From positions 558,001 to 622,000 of the forward strand of contig NZ_QFWT01000001.1 in NCBI RefSeq assembly GCF_003144035.1: DNA of 64,000 bases, given 5' to 3'. Numbering within the stretch: the stretch's first letter is position 1; every line of letters begins with the position of its first letter. Positions 38,329-47,155 of the stretch are shown here, one piece after another. The notes under the pieces are model-generated. The model worked only from the letters and a program-made list of their open reading frames with translations. It was not told the DNA's origin and ran no database searches. Made by a program: the position numbers and the translations under genes. Source of the stretch: Vibrio albus. Lineage in GTDB: Bacteria > Pseudomonadota > Gammaproteobacteria > Enterobacterales > Vibrionaceae.

Positions 38329-38357
38329 AAAAAGGCAACCTTTACCGTTGCCTTTTC
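38329..38357 (-). terminator. Rho-independent terminator of bolA
   Basis: AAAAGGCAAC and GTTGCCTTTT pair around CTTTACC; on the minus strand a TTTTT tract follows. It lies 14 bp after the bolA stop and isolates bolA from nqr. Confidence 0.85.
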
Positions 38358-38370
38358 AGCCCCACACAGT

Positions 38371-38688
38371 CTATGCGCAGTTCTTATCGCCACCCAGGCA
38401 ACCTGGCGTTTTGGGTACATTACCCTGCTCCCGCGCCCACTCACTCTGAGTTAAAGTATGAATAGACAGCGCGTGAACTTTCCCTGCAAGCTCTTCACTC
38501 AACGCCATGTTTACTTTTCTGTGTCGCTGGATCAAACGTAACCCTTCAAACTCTTCACTGACAATAACCACTTTAAAATGGCTTTCTGAGCCTGGCGGCA
38601 CATTATGCATATAACTTTCATTTTCAACCCATAAATAAAGCGGGTTAAATGCTTCATGTAGCTTTGTTTCGATGACTTCCTGCAGCAT
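38371..38688 (-). CDS. bolA: BolA-family protein
   Basis: A 105-residue BolA protein; the family binds monothiol glutaredoxins through 2Fe-2S clusters and, in E. coli, acts as a morphogene and transcription regulator in stationary phase. The helix-turn-like motif [20 protein letters not shown] and the conserved histidine in [14 protein letters not shown] are present. CGGGAG lies 9 nt before the ATG. bolA-nqrA adjacency is usual in vibrios. Confidence 0.96.
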   Translation of the reverse strand: MLQEVIETKLHEAFNPLYLWVENESYMHNVPPGSESHFKVVIVSEEFEGLRLIQRHRKVNMALSEELAGKVHALSIHTLTQSEWAREQGNVPKTPGCLGGDKNCA

Positions 38689-39035
38689 TTTCTCGACTCC
38701 CGATCGTAAAATTTATAGGACACACTCGTATTTCAGGCTATTTTTGTGGCACTAAAGTACTCGCCTCTCCCCGGTTTTGTTAATACCTAATTATAAGTAT
38801 ATACCTCTTTATGTGTACTCACTCTCCACTTTTAAAGAGCGGCACAAGATAAAGCATATTATTTGCGTTTTAGGCCCTATATCTTGCGTACTGTTTTATT
38901 ATAGATACTTTTTAAAGTTTCTATGACAGGTACTTTTGGGTTTCCTGATACGTCAGCTTCTGCGACAATGCCCTGCAACTCTCACCCGCATATGGGTTTT
39001 GATCCCGTCGATGGTACAACAAGGCACTGACAAGA
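38689..39035. other. Divergent bolA-rlmG intergenic region
   Basis: 347 bp with no credible gene. On the minus strand TATAAA at 38714-38719 could be the bolA -10, but no -35 matches, which is also true of the growth-rate-dependent bolA promoter of E. coli. The part near rlmG contains no clear ribosome binding site. Confidence 0.4.
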
Positions 39036-40175
39036 ATGAGCGACGCACAAACGCAACTGACGATAAATGACCATACATTGACCCTTCTTCGTTTTCCAAA
39101 ACGTGCCAACGAAACTCTGCAGGCCTGGAGTGCCGGTGACGAGTATATTATCCGGCATGTCGAAGAGCTGAAACTATCCGGATCACAAAATATCCTGATC
39201 CTCAATGACCATTTTGGCGCACTTTCCTGCTGGTTTTCGCAGCAGCATAACGTCACCATGATGAGTGATTCATTTATTGCGCATCGGGCAACCTTGAAAA
39301 ACCTGCAGCGGAATCAGTGCAATAAAATCGAATTTCTGAACGGTATGGATACCCTGCCAGAACGAATCGACCTGGTACTGATGCAACTGCCTAAAAATAA
39401 CCGCATGTTAACCTGGCAACTTCACCGTCTCAGAACGCAGTTACCTGAACATTGCCCGGTTGTTGCCGTCAATAAAGCCAGAGAAATTCATTCATCCACG
39501 CTGAGCTTGTTTGAGAAATACCTTGGCGAAACCACAACTTCACTGGCCTGGAAAAAGCACCGTCTGGTTTTTTCCAGGCCAAACGCCATGCCGGTTGTTG
39601 ATGTTAATCCAGTGATACACTGGGATGTTGAGGGTGAAAATATCACCCTGAACAACTACCCAAACGTATACTCTGGAGAAAGCCTGGATCTCGGCGCTCG
39701 CTTTATGCTTAAGCATATTCCTCAGGATCCGGAATTAAGCCATATTATCGACCTGGGTTGTGGTAATGGCGTTCTGACTATTAAAGCTGGCCAACTCAAC
39801 CCTCAGGCGAAACTGACTTGCGTCGATGAAAGCTTTATGGCTGTCGGCTCTGCGCGACAAAACCTGGAAAATAACCTGGGTAAAGACAGAAATATTGAAT
39901 GTATTGCTAATAACAGTCTGGATGGATTCAAAAAGGAAAGCGCCGATCTGGTGTTGTGCAACCCTCCGTTTCACCAGCAGCAAACCATCACCGATCATAT
40001 TGCATGGCAGATGTTCTGTGATGCTAAGCATGTTTTAAACTACGGGGGAAAACTATTGGTTATTGGTAACCGTCATCTCGGCTACGATGTAAAGTTGTCG
40101 CGATTATTTGGTAAAGATCAGGTGCAAACAGTGGCCAAAAACAATAAATTTATTATTTTACAAGCGACTAAATAG
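39036..40175 (+). CDS. rlmG: 23S rRNA G1835 N2-methyltransferase
   Basis: It methylates G1835 of 23S rRNA using AdoMet. The 379-residue protein has the duplicated RlmG/RsmC architecture: an inactive N-terminal methyltransferase-like domain (ILNDHFGALSCWF) and a catalytic C-terminal domain with the AdoMet motif IIDLGCGNGVLTIKA near residue 237 and the catalytic LVLCNPPFHQQ near residue 307. Length and N-terminus fit RlmG (378 residues in E. coli) rather than RsmC (343). It stands alone between bolA and yajG. Confidence 0.93.
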   Translation: MSDAQTQLTINDHTLTLLRFPKRANETLQAWSAGDEYIIRHVEELKLSGSQNILILNDHFGALSCWFSQQHNVTMMSDSFIAHRATLKNLQRNQCNKIEFLNGMDTLPERIDLVLMQLPKNNRMLTWQLHRLRTQLPEHCPVVAVNKAREIHSSTLSLFEKYLGETTTSLAWKKHRLVFSRPNAMPVVDVNPVIHWDVEGENITLNNYPNVYSGESLDLGARFMLKHIPQDPELSHIIDLGCGNGVLTIKAGQLNPQAKLTCVDESFMAVGSARQNLENNLGKDRNIECIANNSLDGFKKESADLVLCNPPFHQQQTITDHIAWQMFCDAKHVLNYGGKLLVIGNRHLGYDVKLSRLFGKDQVQTVAKNNKFIILQATK

Positions 40176-40265
40176 TTCACTATTATCGTCCTGACCGATT
40201 GAAAATGGTAATCTGACCCAGTCAAAAGGATAAGCCAGATTACGCAAAAAAAGGAAATCAGCACC

Positions 40266-40841
40266 ATGAGAAAATTATTTATTGCTGCCTCACTGACATT
40301 ACTCGCTGCGTGTGCATCACCGCAGCCAGAACAACCTCAGATCAACTTTATTCCAAGCCCAACGCTAAGCCCGCAAAAAATCGTTGATAACGTCAGTTTC
40401 GCTCTGGAAAGTAAAGATGTTCGCTCTGCTCAGTATGTCGCGTTAATCGATAGTGGCCATAACAACATTCAGCCTGTTCATACCCGGCAGAATGTGCGTA
40501 TTTCTCTGGAATCGGCTGTATTTGACCAACTGACTTCACAAGGCTTTCAGGTCTCAGTGAACAGTGAAAATACAGTGTCTCTGGAAATAATGGAATTACT
40601 GATCAACGTGCAGCACAGTGTGATGCAAAATGAGATGACTGCGCATGGCGTCATAAAGCTCACCGCAGAAACACCAGCCGGAAAGATGGTTAAGACCTAC
40701 CGTGGCAAAGCTCATCGCACTGGTGCATTTAGCGCTTCAGACGAATCTATCGAAGAGGTGCTTAACGATGTAACCAACCTGATCCTGAAAGAAATGGCGA
40801 ATGATCAGGAATTACAGGGCTATATGAAGGAGCGCTTCTGA
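40266..40841 (+). CDS. yajG: YajG-family lipoprotein
   Basis: A 191-residue predicted lipoprotein of unknown function; the signal peptide MRKLFIAASLTLLAACASP has its lipobox cysteine at residue 16, followed by Ala, so outer-membrane sorting is expected. The mature domain matches the YajG family by order and pattern (NFIPSPTLSPQKIV and following). Its TGA overlaps the ATG of the cyclophilin gene by one base. In E. coli yajG also lies next to ampG and bolA. Confidence 0.88.
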   Translation: MRKLFIAASLTLLAACASPQPEQPQINFIPSPTLSPQKIVDNVSFALESKDVRSAQYVALIDSGHNNIQPVHTRQNVRISLESAVFDQLTSQGFQVSVNSENTVSLEIMELLINVQHSVMQNEMTAHGVIKLTAETPAGKMVKTYRGKAHRTGAFSASDESIEEVLNDVTNLILKEMANDQELQGYMKERF

Positions 40842-41392
40842 TGAAACTAATTAGTAAGTACTTGCTTTCACTGTTATGCGTTACCGCTTCAGCGGCTGCT
40901 GCTCCCGTAGCGGTATTTGATACGACTCTTGGAGAGTTCGCGATCAATCTGAATACAGAGAAAGCCCCCGGCACCGTTGCCAACTTCCTGAAGTATGTGG
41001 AAGACGGTAGCTATGCCGGAACGATTTTCCACCGGGTAATTCCTGGCTTTATGGCTCAGGGAGGCGGATTTGACGCTGACATGCAAAGACGCCCGTCTTA
41101 CGCGCCTATCGTTAACGAAGCGAACAACGGTTTATCAAATAAGACAGCCACCATCGCAATGGCTCGAACCAGTAACCCGGACTCGGCCACACGCCAGTTC
41201 TTTATCAACTATCAGGATAACCGCTTCCTTGACTACACTCCGAGTAATGCCGGTTATGCCGTTTTTGGTAAAGTTATCCGCGGCTTTGACGTCATTAAAG
41301 AAATGGCGATTAAGCCAACGAAAAGACTCGGACACTATAGCGATGTTCCGGTCACCCCCATTGTGATCAAGAAAGTTTACCTGGAAGACTAA
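40841..41392 (+). CDS. ppiA: Periplasmic peptidyl-prolyl cis-trans isomerase (cyclophilin)
   Basis: A 183-residue cyclophilin with a cleavable signal peptide (residues 1-21, ending ASAAAA), so it acts in the periplasm like PpiA. Catalytic signatures are IFHRVIPGFMAQGGGF, with the conserved Arg, and SATRQFFINYQDN. AAGGAG lies eight bases before the ATG, inside the end of yajG. ampG follows after 35 nt. Confidence 0.92.
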   Translation: MKLISKYLLSLLCVTASAAAAPVAVFDTTLGEFAINLNTEKAPGTVANFLKYVEDGSYAGTIFHRVIPGFMAQGGGFDADMQRRPSYAPIVNEANNGLSNKTATIAMARTSNPDSATRQFFINYQDNRFLDYTPSNAGYAVFGKVIRGFDVIKEMAIKPTKRLGHYSDVPVTPIVIKKVYLED

Positions 41393-41427
41393 CCAACAGC
41401 CTTTCTCTATAAAGCACGGAGTAACGA

Positions 41428-42777
41428 ATGACGAATCAGATGTCATGGACAGACACCATCCGCAGTTACCTGGATAAAAGGCTGCTCTGGGTATTTATGC
41501 TGGGTTGCTCAAGCGGCTTTCCCTGGGTGCTCATCGGCTCCAACATGTCCGGCTGGCTGAAAGATGCCGGACTTACCCGCTCAGCCATTGGTTACTTCGG
41601 CTCCGTTTTCGCCGTGTACGCGATTAACTTTCTCTGGGCCCCTCTGGTTGACCGGGTAAAGCTGCCACTTCTGAACGCTTTGCTCGGCCAGAGAAGAAGC
41701 TGGATATTTCTGTGTCAAAGCATCATCCTAGCAGGCACCCTGCTGATAGCAGGAGTAAACCCGGCTAATGACCTGATGTTTACCTCTATGCTGGCGCTGG
41801 GCATTGCTACCGCCTCTGCGACCCAGGATATTGCCGTCGATGCATTCCGTATCGATACCTTCCCCAAATCTCAGTCCAGTAAACTGCCCCAGGCGTCTGC
41901 CATGGCGGTCATCGGGTGGTGGACCGGCTATTCTGTTCCCGGCTATCTGGCTTTTATCAATGCAGATAGCATCGGATGGAATGGCGTTTATTATGGCATG
42001 GCGATGATCGTCGGCGTATTAATGCTCTTCACTCTGCTGGTCGGAGAGCCACAAACCCAAAGAGAAAACCTTCAACATCAGGCGGAAGACCGGCACTCTT
42101 ATCTGCTGGGCTCCAAAGTAGCGGCATGGCTCACGGTAACCGCTATCGAGCCGTTTCTGGATTTCTTCCGCCGGAATGGCGTTCGTGTTGCACTGACTCT
42201 GCTGCTGTTTGTCTTTCTGTTTAAAATTGGTGAGGCTTTTCTCGGCCGTATGTCGATTGCTTTCTATAAAGAGGTTGGCTTCAGCAATGAACAAATTGGT
42301 TATTATTCCAAGCTTATCGGCTGGGGGGTCACTATGCTGTTTACCTTTGTTGGCAGCATGGTCAACGTCAGGTTCGGCATTGTACGGGGATTAATGATTG
42401 GCGGCATTGCGATGGCATCCAGTAACCTGATGTTCGCCTGGATCGCCAGTGCCGGCCCCAATGAACACCTGTTTCTGGCCACCATCTTTGTCGATAACTT
42501 CACGACCGCCTTTTCAACCGTTGCCTTTGTTTCGTTTCTGACGGTGCTCACCGGCCAGGCATTTTCTGCCACTCAGTATGCCCTGCTTGCTTCTCTGGGA
42601 AACTTCGGCAGAACCACCCTCGCATCATTCAGTGGCGAACTGGCTGACTACCTGAATAACTGGCCACTGTTCTTTGTCCTTACTGCTGTCATGGTCATAC
42701 CAAGCCTGATTATGCTGTATTCCCTACGGGGTTATTTCAACGCACTGTTGGACAAGGCACAACAACAGGAAGACTGA
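41428..42777 (+). CDS. ampG: Muropeptide permease AmpG
   Basis: A major-facilitator importer of anhydro-muropeptides for peptidoglycan recycling; in many species it also supplies the signal for AmpC induction. It has 449 residues with 12-14 hydrophobic segments. Family blocks are LGCSSGFPWVLIGSNMSGWL at residues 21-40, ASATQDIAVDAFRID and QYALLASLGNFGRTTLA. A GGAG ribosome binding site precedes the ATG. panE starts 1 nt after its stop. Confidence 0.96.
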   Translation: MTNQMSWTDTIRSYLDKRLLWVFMLGCSSGFPWVLIGSNMSGWLKDAGLTRSAIGYFGSVFAVYAINFLWAPLVDRVKLPLLNALLGQRRSWIFLCQSIILAGTLLIAGVNPANDLMFTSMLALGIATASATQDIAVDAFRIDTFPKSQSSKLPQASAMAVIGWWTGYSVPGYLAFINADSIGWNGVYYGMAMIVGVLMLFTLLVGEPQTQRENLQHQAEDRHSYLLGSKVAAWLTVTAIEPFLDFFRRNGVRVALTLLLFVFLFKIGEAFLGRMSIAFYKEVGFSNEQIGYYSKLIGWGVTMLFTFVGSMVNVRFGIVRGLMIGGIAMASSNLMFAWIASAGPNEHLFLATIFVDNFTTAFSTVAFVSFLTVLTGQAFSATQYALLASLGNFGRTTLASFSGELADYLNNWPLFFVLTAVMVIPSLIMLYSLRGYFNALLDKAQQQED

Positions 42778-42778
42778 T

Positions 42779-43672
42779 TTGAACATTACCATACTGGGAG
42801 CCGGTGCTATCGGCTCTCTCTGGGCCTGTCATCTGAAGGAGGCCGGACATAATGTCTCTCTCTGGCTACGCACGCCCAAAATATCGTCACACACTTTGCA
42901 GTTAGATGACCAAACCCCGCTTACTTTCACAACCAACGATGATACCCGGCTGGAGCAAAGTGATGTGCTGCTGATCACGGTTAAAGCCTGGCAGGTTAAA
43001 GAGGCGCTCCTCCCTCTGCTGGACAAACTGCACACGGATACCATACTGGTATTTATGCATAATGGTATGGGTGCGGTTGAAGAGGTGGAAAATGAGCTCA
43101 GGCATTACCCTGTTGTACTGGCGACAACAACTCAGGCTGCGATGAAACCGTCACTAGATAAGGTTAACCATACAGGAGCCGGACAAACTCAGTTAGGCCC
43201 ATTTAATGCCAAGGGCACACAGTGCCAGTTTCTGGCAGAAGTATTCAATCATACCCTGCCCGACGTATTCTGGACCTCTGATATTCAGACCGCTTTGTGG
43301 CAGAAGCTCGCTATTAACTGCGCCATTAACCCCCTGACCGCACTGGAACAGTGTCGCAACGGCAACCTGGCTGAAGCGCGCTACTCGGAACCACTGCGAC
43401 ATATTATTCAGGAGGTGTCTGAAGTTATGGCCCAGGAAGGTATTCCGGTGAGCTTTTCAGAGCTGAATAGCAAGGTATATAAGGTTATCACTGCAACTAA
43501 AGACAATTACTCATCCATGCAGCAGGATCTCTGTTATCAACGCCCGACAGAAATAGACTTTATTACCGGTTATCTGTGCCGGAAGGCCCAAGAGCATAAG
43601 ATAAACGTTCCGGCCAACCAGGCCCTTTATGATGAGATAAAACGGATTGAACACAGTTGGAGGACACAATGA
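42779..43672 (+). CDS. panE: 2-dehydropantoate 2-reductase
   Basis: It reduces ketopantoate to pantoate with NADPH, for coenzyme A synthesis. The 297-residue product starts at TTG (42779) with GGAAG six nucleotides upstream. The nucleotide-binding loop is ITILGAGAIGSLWA at residues 3-16, and the catalytic lysine is in WQKLAINCAINPLTAL at about residue 175. It overlaps yajL by 4 bp (ATGA). Confidence 0.95.
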   Translation: MNITILGAGAIGSLWACHLKEAGHNVSLWLRTPKISSHTLQLDDQTPLTFTTNDDTRLEQSDVLLITVKAWQVKEALLPLLDKLHTDTILVFMHNGMGAVEEVENELRHYPVVLATTTQAAMKPSLDKVNHTGAGQTQLGPFNAKGTQCQFLAEVFNHTLPDVFWTSDIQTALWQKLAINCAINPLTALEQCRNGNLAEARYSEPLRHIIQEVSEVMAQEGIPVSFSELNSKVYKVITATKDNYSSMQQDLCYQRPTEIDFITGYLCRKAQEHKINVPANQALYDEIKRIEHSWRTQ

Positions 43673-44268
43673 CAACACAAATACTTGTTCCTGTTGCCCA
43701 TGGCACAGAAGAACTGGAAGCGGTCACTTGTATTGATATTTTGCGCCGTGCCGGATATCAGGTGACAGTCGCCAGCGCTGATTTTGACGGCGAACTGACG
43801 ATTACCGGCGCTCACGGTACGGTATTAACCGCTGACTGCAAACTGGTGGATGTTGCTGACAATGAATTTGATGCTATCGTTCTGCCCGGTGGTGTGGGTG
43901 GCAGTGAAACCTTCCGTGACAGCACACTACTGGTAGAAATGGTGAAGCAGCAAAAATACGATGGCCGCTGGATGGCCGCTATCTGTGCGGCACCCGCACT
44001 GGTTTTACAAACCCACGATATTTATCCGGATGCTATTATGACCTGCTACCCGAGTTTTCAGTCTCATATTCCCGAAGACAAGTGGCGGGTAAAGCGGGTA
44101 ACCACCGACATTAATCATAAGCTCATAACCAGCCAGGGTCCGGGATCAGCTCTGGAGTTCGCGATGGAAATCATCACCCGTTTGTCTGGGAAAAAGCACG
44201 CCTGGAGTGTGGCAGAACCGATGATCACGCTGCCGAACCTGCATTATCAGGATGTTGAGGGGGAGTAG
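43669..44268 (+). CDS. yajL: DJ-1/PfpI-family protein deglycase/chaperone YajL
   Basis: A DJ-1 family protein; E. coli YajL has chaperone and proposed deglycase activities in oxidative and carbonyl stress. I use the ATG at 43669 (199 residues) because GGAGG lies 6 nt upstream; an ATG at 43657 would overlap that site. The nucleophilic cysteine is in MAAICAAPALVL near residue 106, and the glutamate near residue 16 is in HGTEELEAVT. Translation is coupled to panE. Confidence 0.94.
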   Translation: MTTQILVPVAHGTEELEAVTCIDILRRAGYQVTVASADFDGELTITGAHGTVLTADCKLVDVADNEFDAIVLPGGVGGSETFRDSTLLVEMVKQQKYDGRWMAAICAAPALVLQTHDIYPDAIMTCYPSFQSHIPEDKWRVKRVTTDINHKLITSQGPGSALEFAMEIITRLSGKKHAWSVAEPMITLPNLHYQDVEGE

Positions 44269-44321
44269 AGGCAGAAAATCACTGACTGCTGCGCTCTGAA
44301 CATTTCAGAATTGAGAAAAAC

Positions 44322-44351
44322 AAGGATGAAGGCCCTTTGCCTCCATCCTTT
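44322..44351. terminator. Bidirectional terminator between yajL and tcdA
   Basis: AAGGATG-AAGGC pairs with GCCTCCATCCTT around a short loop, with an A run on one side and T residues on the other, between two convergent genes. Confidence 0.7.
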
Positions 44352-44356
44352 GCCGG

Positions 44357-45130
44357 TTATTTCACCCGGTGCTTATCCAGAATCTTCTTAATGATTCTCG
44401 ACGCGGCAGTAAAACCGAATGTACCCGTCGTTGCCAGAGCGGTGCCAAAACCTTGTGGCTCACCGGTTTCCTTATCGAACGGTGCGTATTTCACCTGCTC
44501 GGTGGAGAACACACAATCGACACCGAACTTACGATCCGGATTCTTGCTGAAGTTGTACTGCTGACGCAGGATATCACGTACTTTTTTCGCCAGAGGATCG
44601 TGAATAGTCCGTGACAAGTCTTTTACGTTGACCTGAGTCGGGTCAAGTTGGCCACCGGCTCCACCAGAGGTAATGATTTTTATCTTATTGCTTTTACAGT
44701 AAGCGATCAGCGCAGCTTTTGAGTAAATTCTGTCTATCGCATCCAGCACAAAGTCAAAGTCTTTGCTGATGTAATCTTTAATATTTTCCGGTGTCAGGAA
44801 ATCATCAATCACATTCACTTTGATTTCCGGATTAATCAGTTTTACCCGCTCTGCCATCACCTCAGCCTTACGTCGACCAACAGTTTCCGCATTAGCATGG
44901 ATCTGGCGGTTGGAGTTAGTGATACAGATAGAGTCCATATCAATGAGGGTCAGCTCACCAATACCGGTACGGGCCAGTGATTCTACAGCCCAGGAACCCA
45001 CACCACCAATACCAGCGACACAAACATGCGCTCGTCTCAGAATCTCAACATCACTGTTACCAAATAGAAGCCGGGTTTTATGAAAACGCTGCTGATGCCC
45101 TTCAGAAGCTGGTTCAGTTATCTCACGCAT
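44357..45130 (-). CDS. tcdA: tRNA threonylcarbamoyladenosine dehydratase
   Basis: An E1-like ATP-dependent enzyme that converts t6A37 to the cyclic ct6A form in ANN-decoding tRNAs. The 257-residue protein has the ThiF/E1 nucleotide-binding loop GIGGVGSWAVESLARTGIG near residues 39-57, followed by DMDSICITNSNRQ. Known as csdL in E. coli, where it lies near mltA and csdAE; here mltA is the neighbour and csdAE is not seen. Confidence 0.95.
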   Translation of the reverse strand: MREITEPASEGHQQRFHKTRLLFGNSDVEILRRAHVCVAGIGGVGSWAVESLARTGIGELTLIDMDSICITNSNRQIHANAETVGRRKAEVMAERVKLINPEIKVNVIDDFLTPENIKDYISKDFDFVLDAIDRIYSKAALIAYCKSNKIKIITSGGAGGQLDPTQVNVKDLSRTIHDPLAKKVRDILRQQYNFSKNPDRKFGVDCVFSTEQVKYAPFDKETGEPQGFGTALATTGTFGFTAASRIIKKILDKHRVK

Positions 45131-45330
45131 GTCTGTTTAAACCTATAAAATGTGTGCCTGAATAATACAGCCTGACACCTCAAGGTGAGTTGGCCATAAG
45201 AGGCGCTGAGCTTAATGGCTTCCCAAAATGAAATCAAGGAGTGCGGGTTCTAAGTAAGATGTTTTGGATATATAGATAGGGGCTGGAAACGAGATTGATC
45301 CACAGCTAAAGACTATAAAATCAAACCCTT

Positions 45331-45358
45331 CGTCATTCCTGAAAAGGCAGGAATGACG
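45331..45358. repeat. 10-bp inverted repeat between mltA and tcdA
   Basis: CGTCATTCCT and AGGAATGACG form a perfect 10-bp stem with an 8-nt loop. The words CGTCATTCC and GGAATGACG are common in dispersed bacterial repeats. The rest of the 246-bp gap shows nothing I can assign. Confidence 0.6.
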
Positions 45359-45376
45359 GTGATTTGTGTGTTCGAT

Positions 45377-46534
45377 CTAGTCTCTAGTCTCTTCAGCAGT
45401 ACCGGCTTCAGGAGCAGGCTCCGGCAATAAAGACTTTTTATCCAGCTCTGTCAGCCATGGATCCTGAGTCTGAGAGTCTGATAAACCCAGTTTCCAGACC
45501 CGGCCAAAATGCTTATAGTGGCCCGCTTCGGTTCCCGCTCTCGGGCCAATACCATGATACAAATCCAGGTGACTTTCCGTGACAGCACCACCGGTATCCA
45601 GTACCAGCAGAAGCTTCAGAATATGAGCGCCACTCCAGGTACCATCGGCATTAATTAATGGAACTTCGGCCAGAATCGGCGTGCCCATTGGCAGCAGGTT
45701 ACGGTCTCCCGCAACCGAAGCCATCGGTAATAACGGAATGCCTGCCGTACCTTTAACCGGGGCCGCTGCCATAGGTTTAAAGAAAACATAAGAGGTGTTT
45801 TGCTCCAGAACCTCTTTTACTGTAGCCTCATCGTTTGCGAGTACCCACTCTTTAATCGCTTTAAGAGACATCTTCTCCCTGGACACTTCGTCTCTGTCAA
45901 TCAGCACCCTGCCGATACTCACATAAGGGTGATTGTTTTTCCCGGCGTAGGCAAAATACTCCAGCGTATCGTCGTCACCAAAATGAACAAAGCCGCTCCC
46001 CTGCACTTCCATAATAAAAGGATCAATCAGGTTAGACGCATATCCCAGCTCCAGCCCCATATCGTTCAGTGCACCATTATATATTGCCGCTCGGGTAGGG
46101 CATTCCTCTCTACACAACTCAGGAACCGAATAGACCGGATACCGGAACGTCTCATCCGGCTGATGCCGAAGTTCAATGACTGGAGAAAAATAGCCGGTAA
46201 ATAAGACATTACCCCGGTTATCTCCACCAGATAACTGAGCGAACTGAATACCAAAGTCCGTCAGTTCAGACAGTTCACCGCTTTGCATGACCCATTCAGA
46301 CAGGTGAGCATACAAAGGCTGATACTTTTCTGCCATTGACGGAGAATTGGTCACCACCATTTCTGCCTGCTCTATAAAAGAATTAAAGTTCCTTGGTGTA
46401 TTTGAGGTAATCGCCTCAACTTGATTCAGAGGGCCGGAAAACTCCGGATCCAGATACTGCTGAGCCCGGTCAGTTGGTCGGGCACAACCCGCGATAAGCA
46501 TGACCAGAAGAAAAGGAATAATATGTTTGAACAC
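45377..46534 (-). CDS. mltA: Membrane-bound lytic murein transglycosylase A
   Basis: An outer-membrane lipoprotein that cleaves peptidoglycan glycan strands with formation of 1,6-anhydromuramic acid. The 385-residue product starts at GTG, with a signal peptide ending in LIAGC (cysteine at residue 17). Family blocks are LFTGYFSPVIELRHQPD, GYASNLIDPFIMEVQGSG and the 3D-type LLLVLDTGGAVTESHLDLYHG, with the catalytic aspartate in the C-terminal part. The last codons and the TAG stop are made of two CTAGTCT heptamers of the dispersed repeat, so the tail is probably recent. Confidence 0.95.
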   Translation of the reverse strand: MFKHIIPFLLVMLIAGCARPTDRAQQYLDPEFSGPLNQVEAITSNTPRNFNSFIEQAEMVVTNSPSMAEKYQPLYAHLSEWVMQSGELSELTDFGIQFAQLSGGDNRGNVLFTGYFSPVIELRHQPDETFRYPVYSVPELCREECPTRAAIYNGALNDMGLELGYASNLIDPFIMEVQGSGFVHFGDDDTLEYFAYAGKNNHPYVSIGRVLIDRDEVSREKMSLKAIKEWVLANDEATVKEVLEQNTSYVFFKPMAAAPVKGTAGIPLLPMASVAGDRNLLPMGTPILAEVPLINADGTWSGAHILKLLLVLDTGGAVTESHLDLYHGIGPRAGTEAGHYKHFGRVWKLGLSDSQTQDPWLTELDKKSLLPEPAPEAGTAEETRD

Positions 46535-46561
46535 TGAATGATATCCGTAAGCTGAAAATGG

Positions 46562-46993
46562 TTAATGATCTTCTTCAGGCGGCTGGTATTTTCCCGCCAG
46601 ATGGAAAAGCGACTGATAGTGTAAAGGAGCAACCCTTCGCATAACAGTCGTCTTTGAATCTTTTACAAGATATTGATATTCCTTTCCCTGATAAGTGTAT
46701 GTCAGGCTTTTTCCGTCAAAGTGATAGTTTGTATCAATAATTCTTCCTTCAATATAGATACCTTCTTCCGCAACCGTAAAACTGTCTCTGGCATAATCCG
46801 GTACACCCTGCTCTACCCACTCGCCATAAATATGTTTTGCATTAGTACGATCTTCCTGATAACGCCCATGCAGGACAGAAACAGCCGTAAAGATCATCGC
46901 GGCAACAACCACTGTTGCCGCCAGTATCCCCCGGTGCATACGTAGCTTCTGACCGGTTTCTTTACGCTGCTTACTTTTTGACTTAATGACCAT
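46562..46993 (-). CDS. Small membrane-anchored protein resembling DUF2850
   Basis: A 143-residue protein (from ATG 46993; an in-frame TTG at 47011 would add six). A single membrane helix at about residues 22-42 follows a basic N-terminus, and the rest would be periplasmic. The pattern IYGEWVEQGVPDYARDSFTV followed by GIYIEGRIIDTNYHFDGK recalls the Vibrio-restricted DUF2850 family, by memory only. It lies 27 bp upstream of mltA on the same strand and could be cotranscribed. No function is known. Confidence 0.7.
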   Translation of the reverse strand: MVIKSKSKQRKETGQKLRMHRGILAATVVVAAMIFTAVSVLHGRYQEDRTNAKHIYGEWVEQGVPDYARDSFTVAEEGIYIEGRIIDTNYHFDGKSLTYTYQGKEYQYLVKDSKTTVMRRVAPLHYQSLFHLAGKYQPPEEDH

Positions 46994-47103
46994 AAAAAGG
47001 GTATCGCTCAACTATTAGAGATCACACTAATTACATATTATCAGTATAGGGTAAACCACTAATCTATGAACTTGCGCCACAGGCCAAAAACTGTTTGAAT
47101 ATG

Positions 47104-47141
47104 AGTGAATTTTAATTCAAAATATGTAGATAACAATTCAT
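47104..47141 (+). promoter_or_regulatory. Tandem ARG boxes (ArgR operator) of argA
   Basis: TGAAT-TTTA-ATTCA at 47106-47119 is a complete ARG-box core. A second, weaker box about 20 bp further on retains the right half ATTCA (47136-47140). The pair lies 15-50 bp upstream of argA, as expected for ArgR repression by arginine. Confidence 0.75.
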
Positions 47142-47155
47142 TGAGAGCTGCATGA

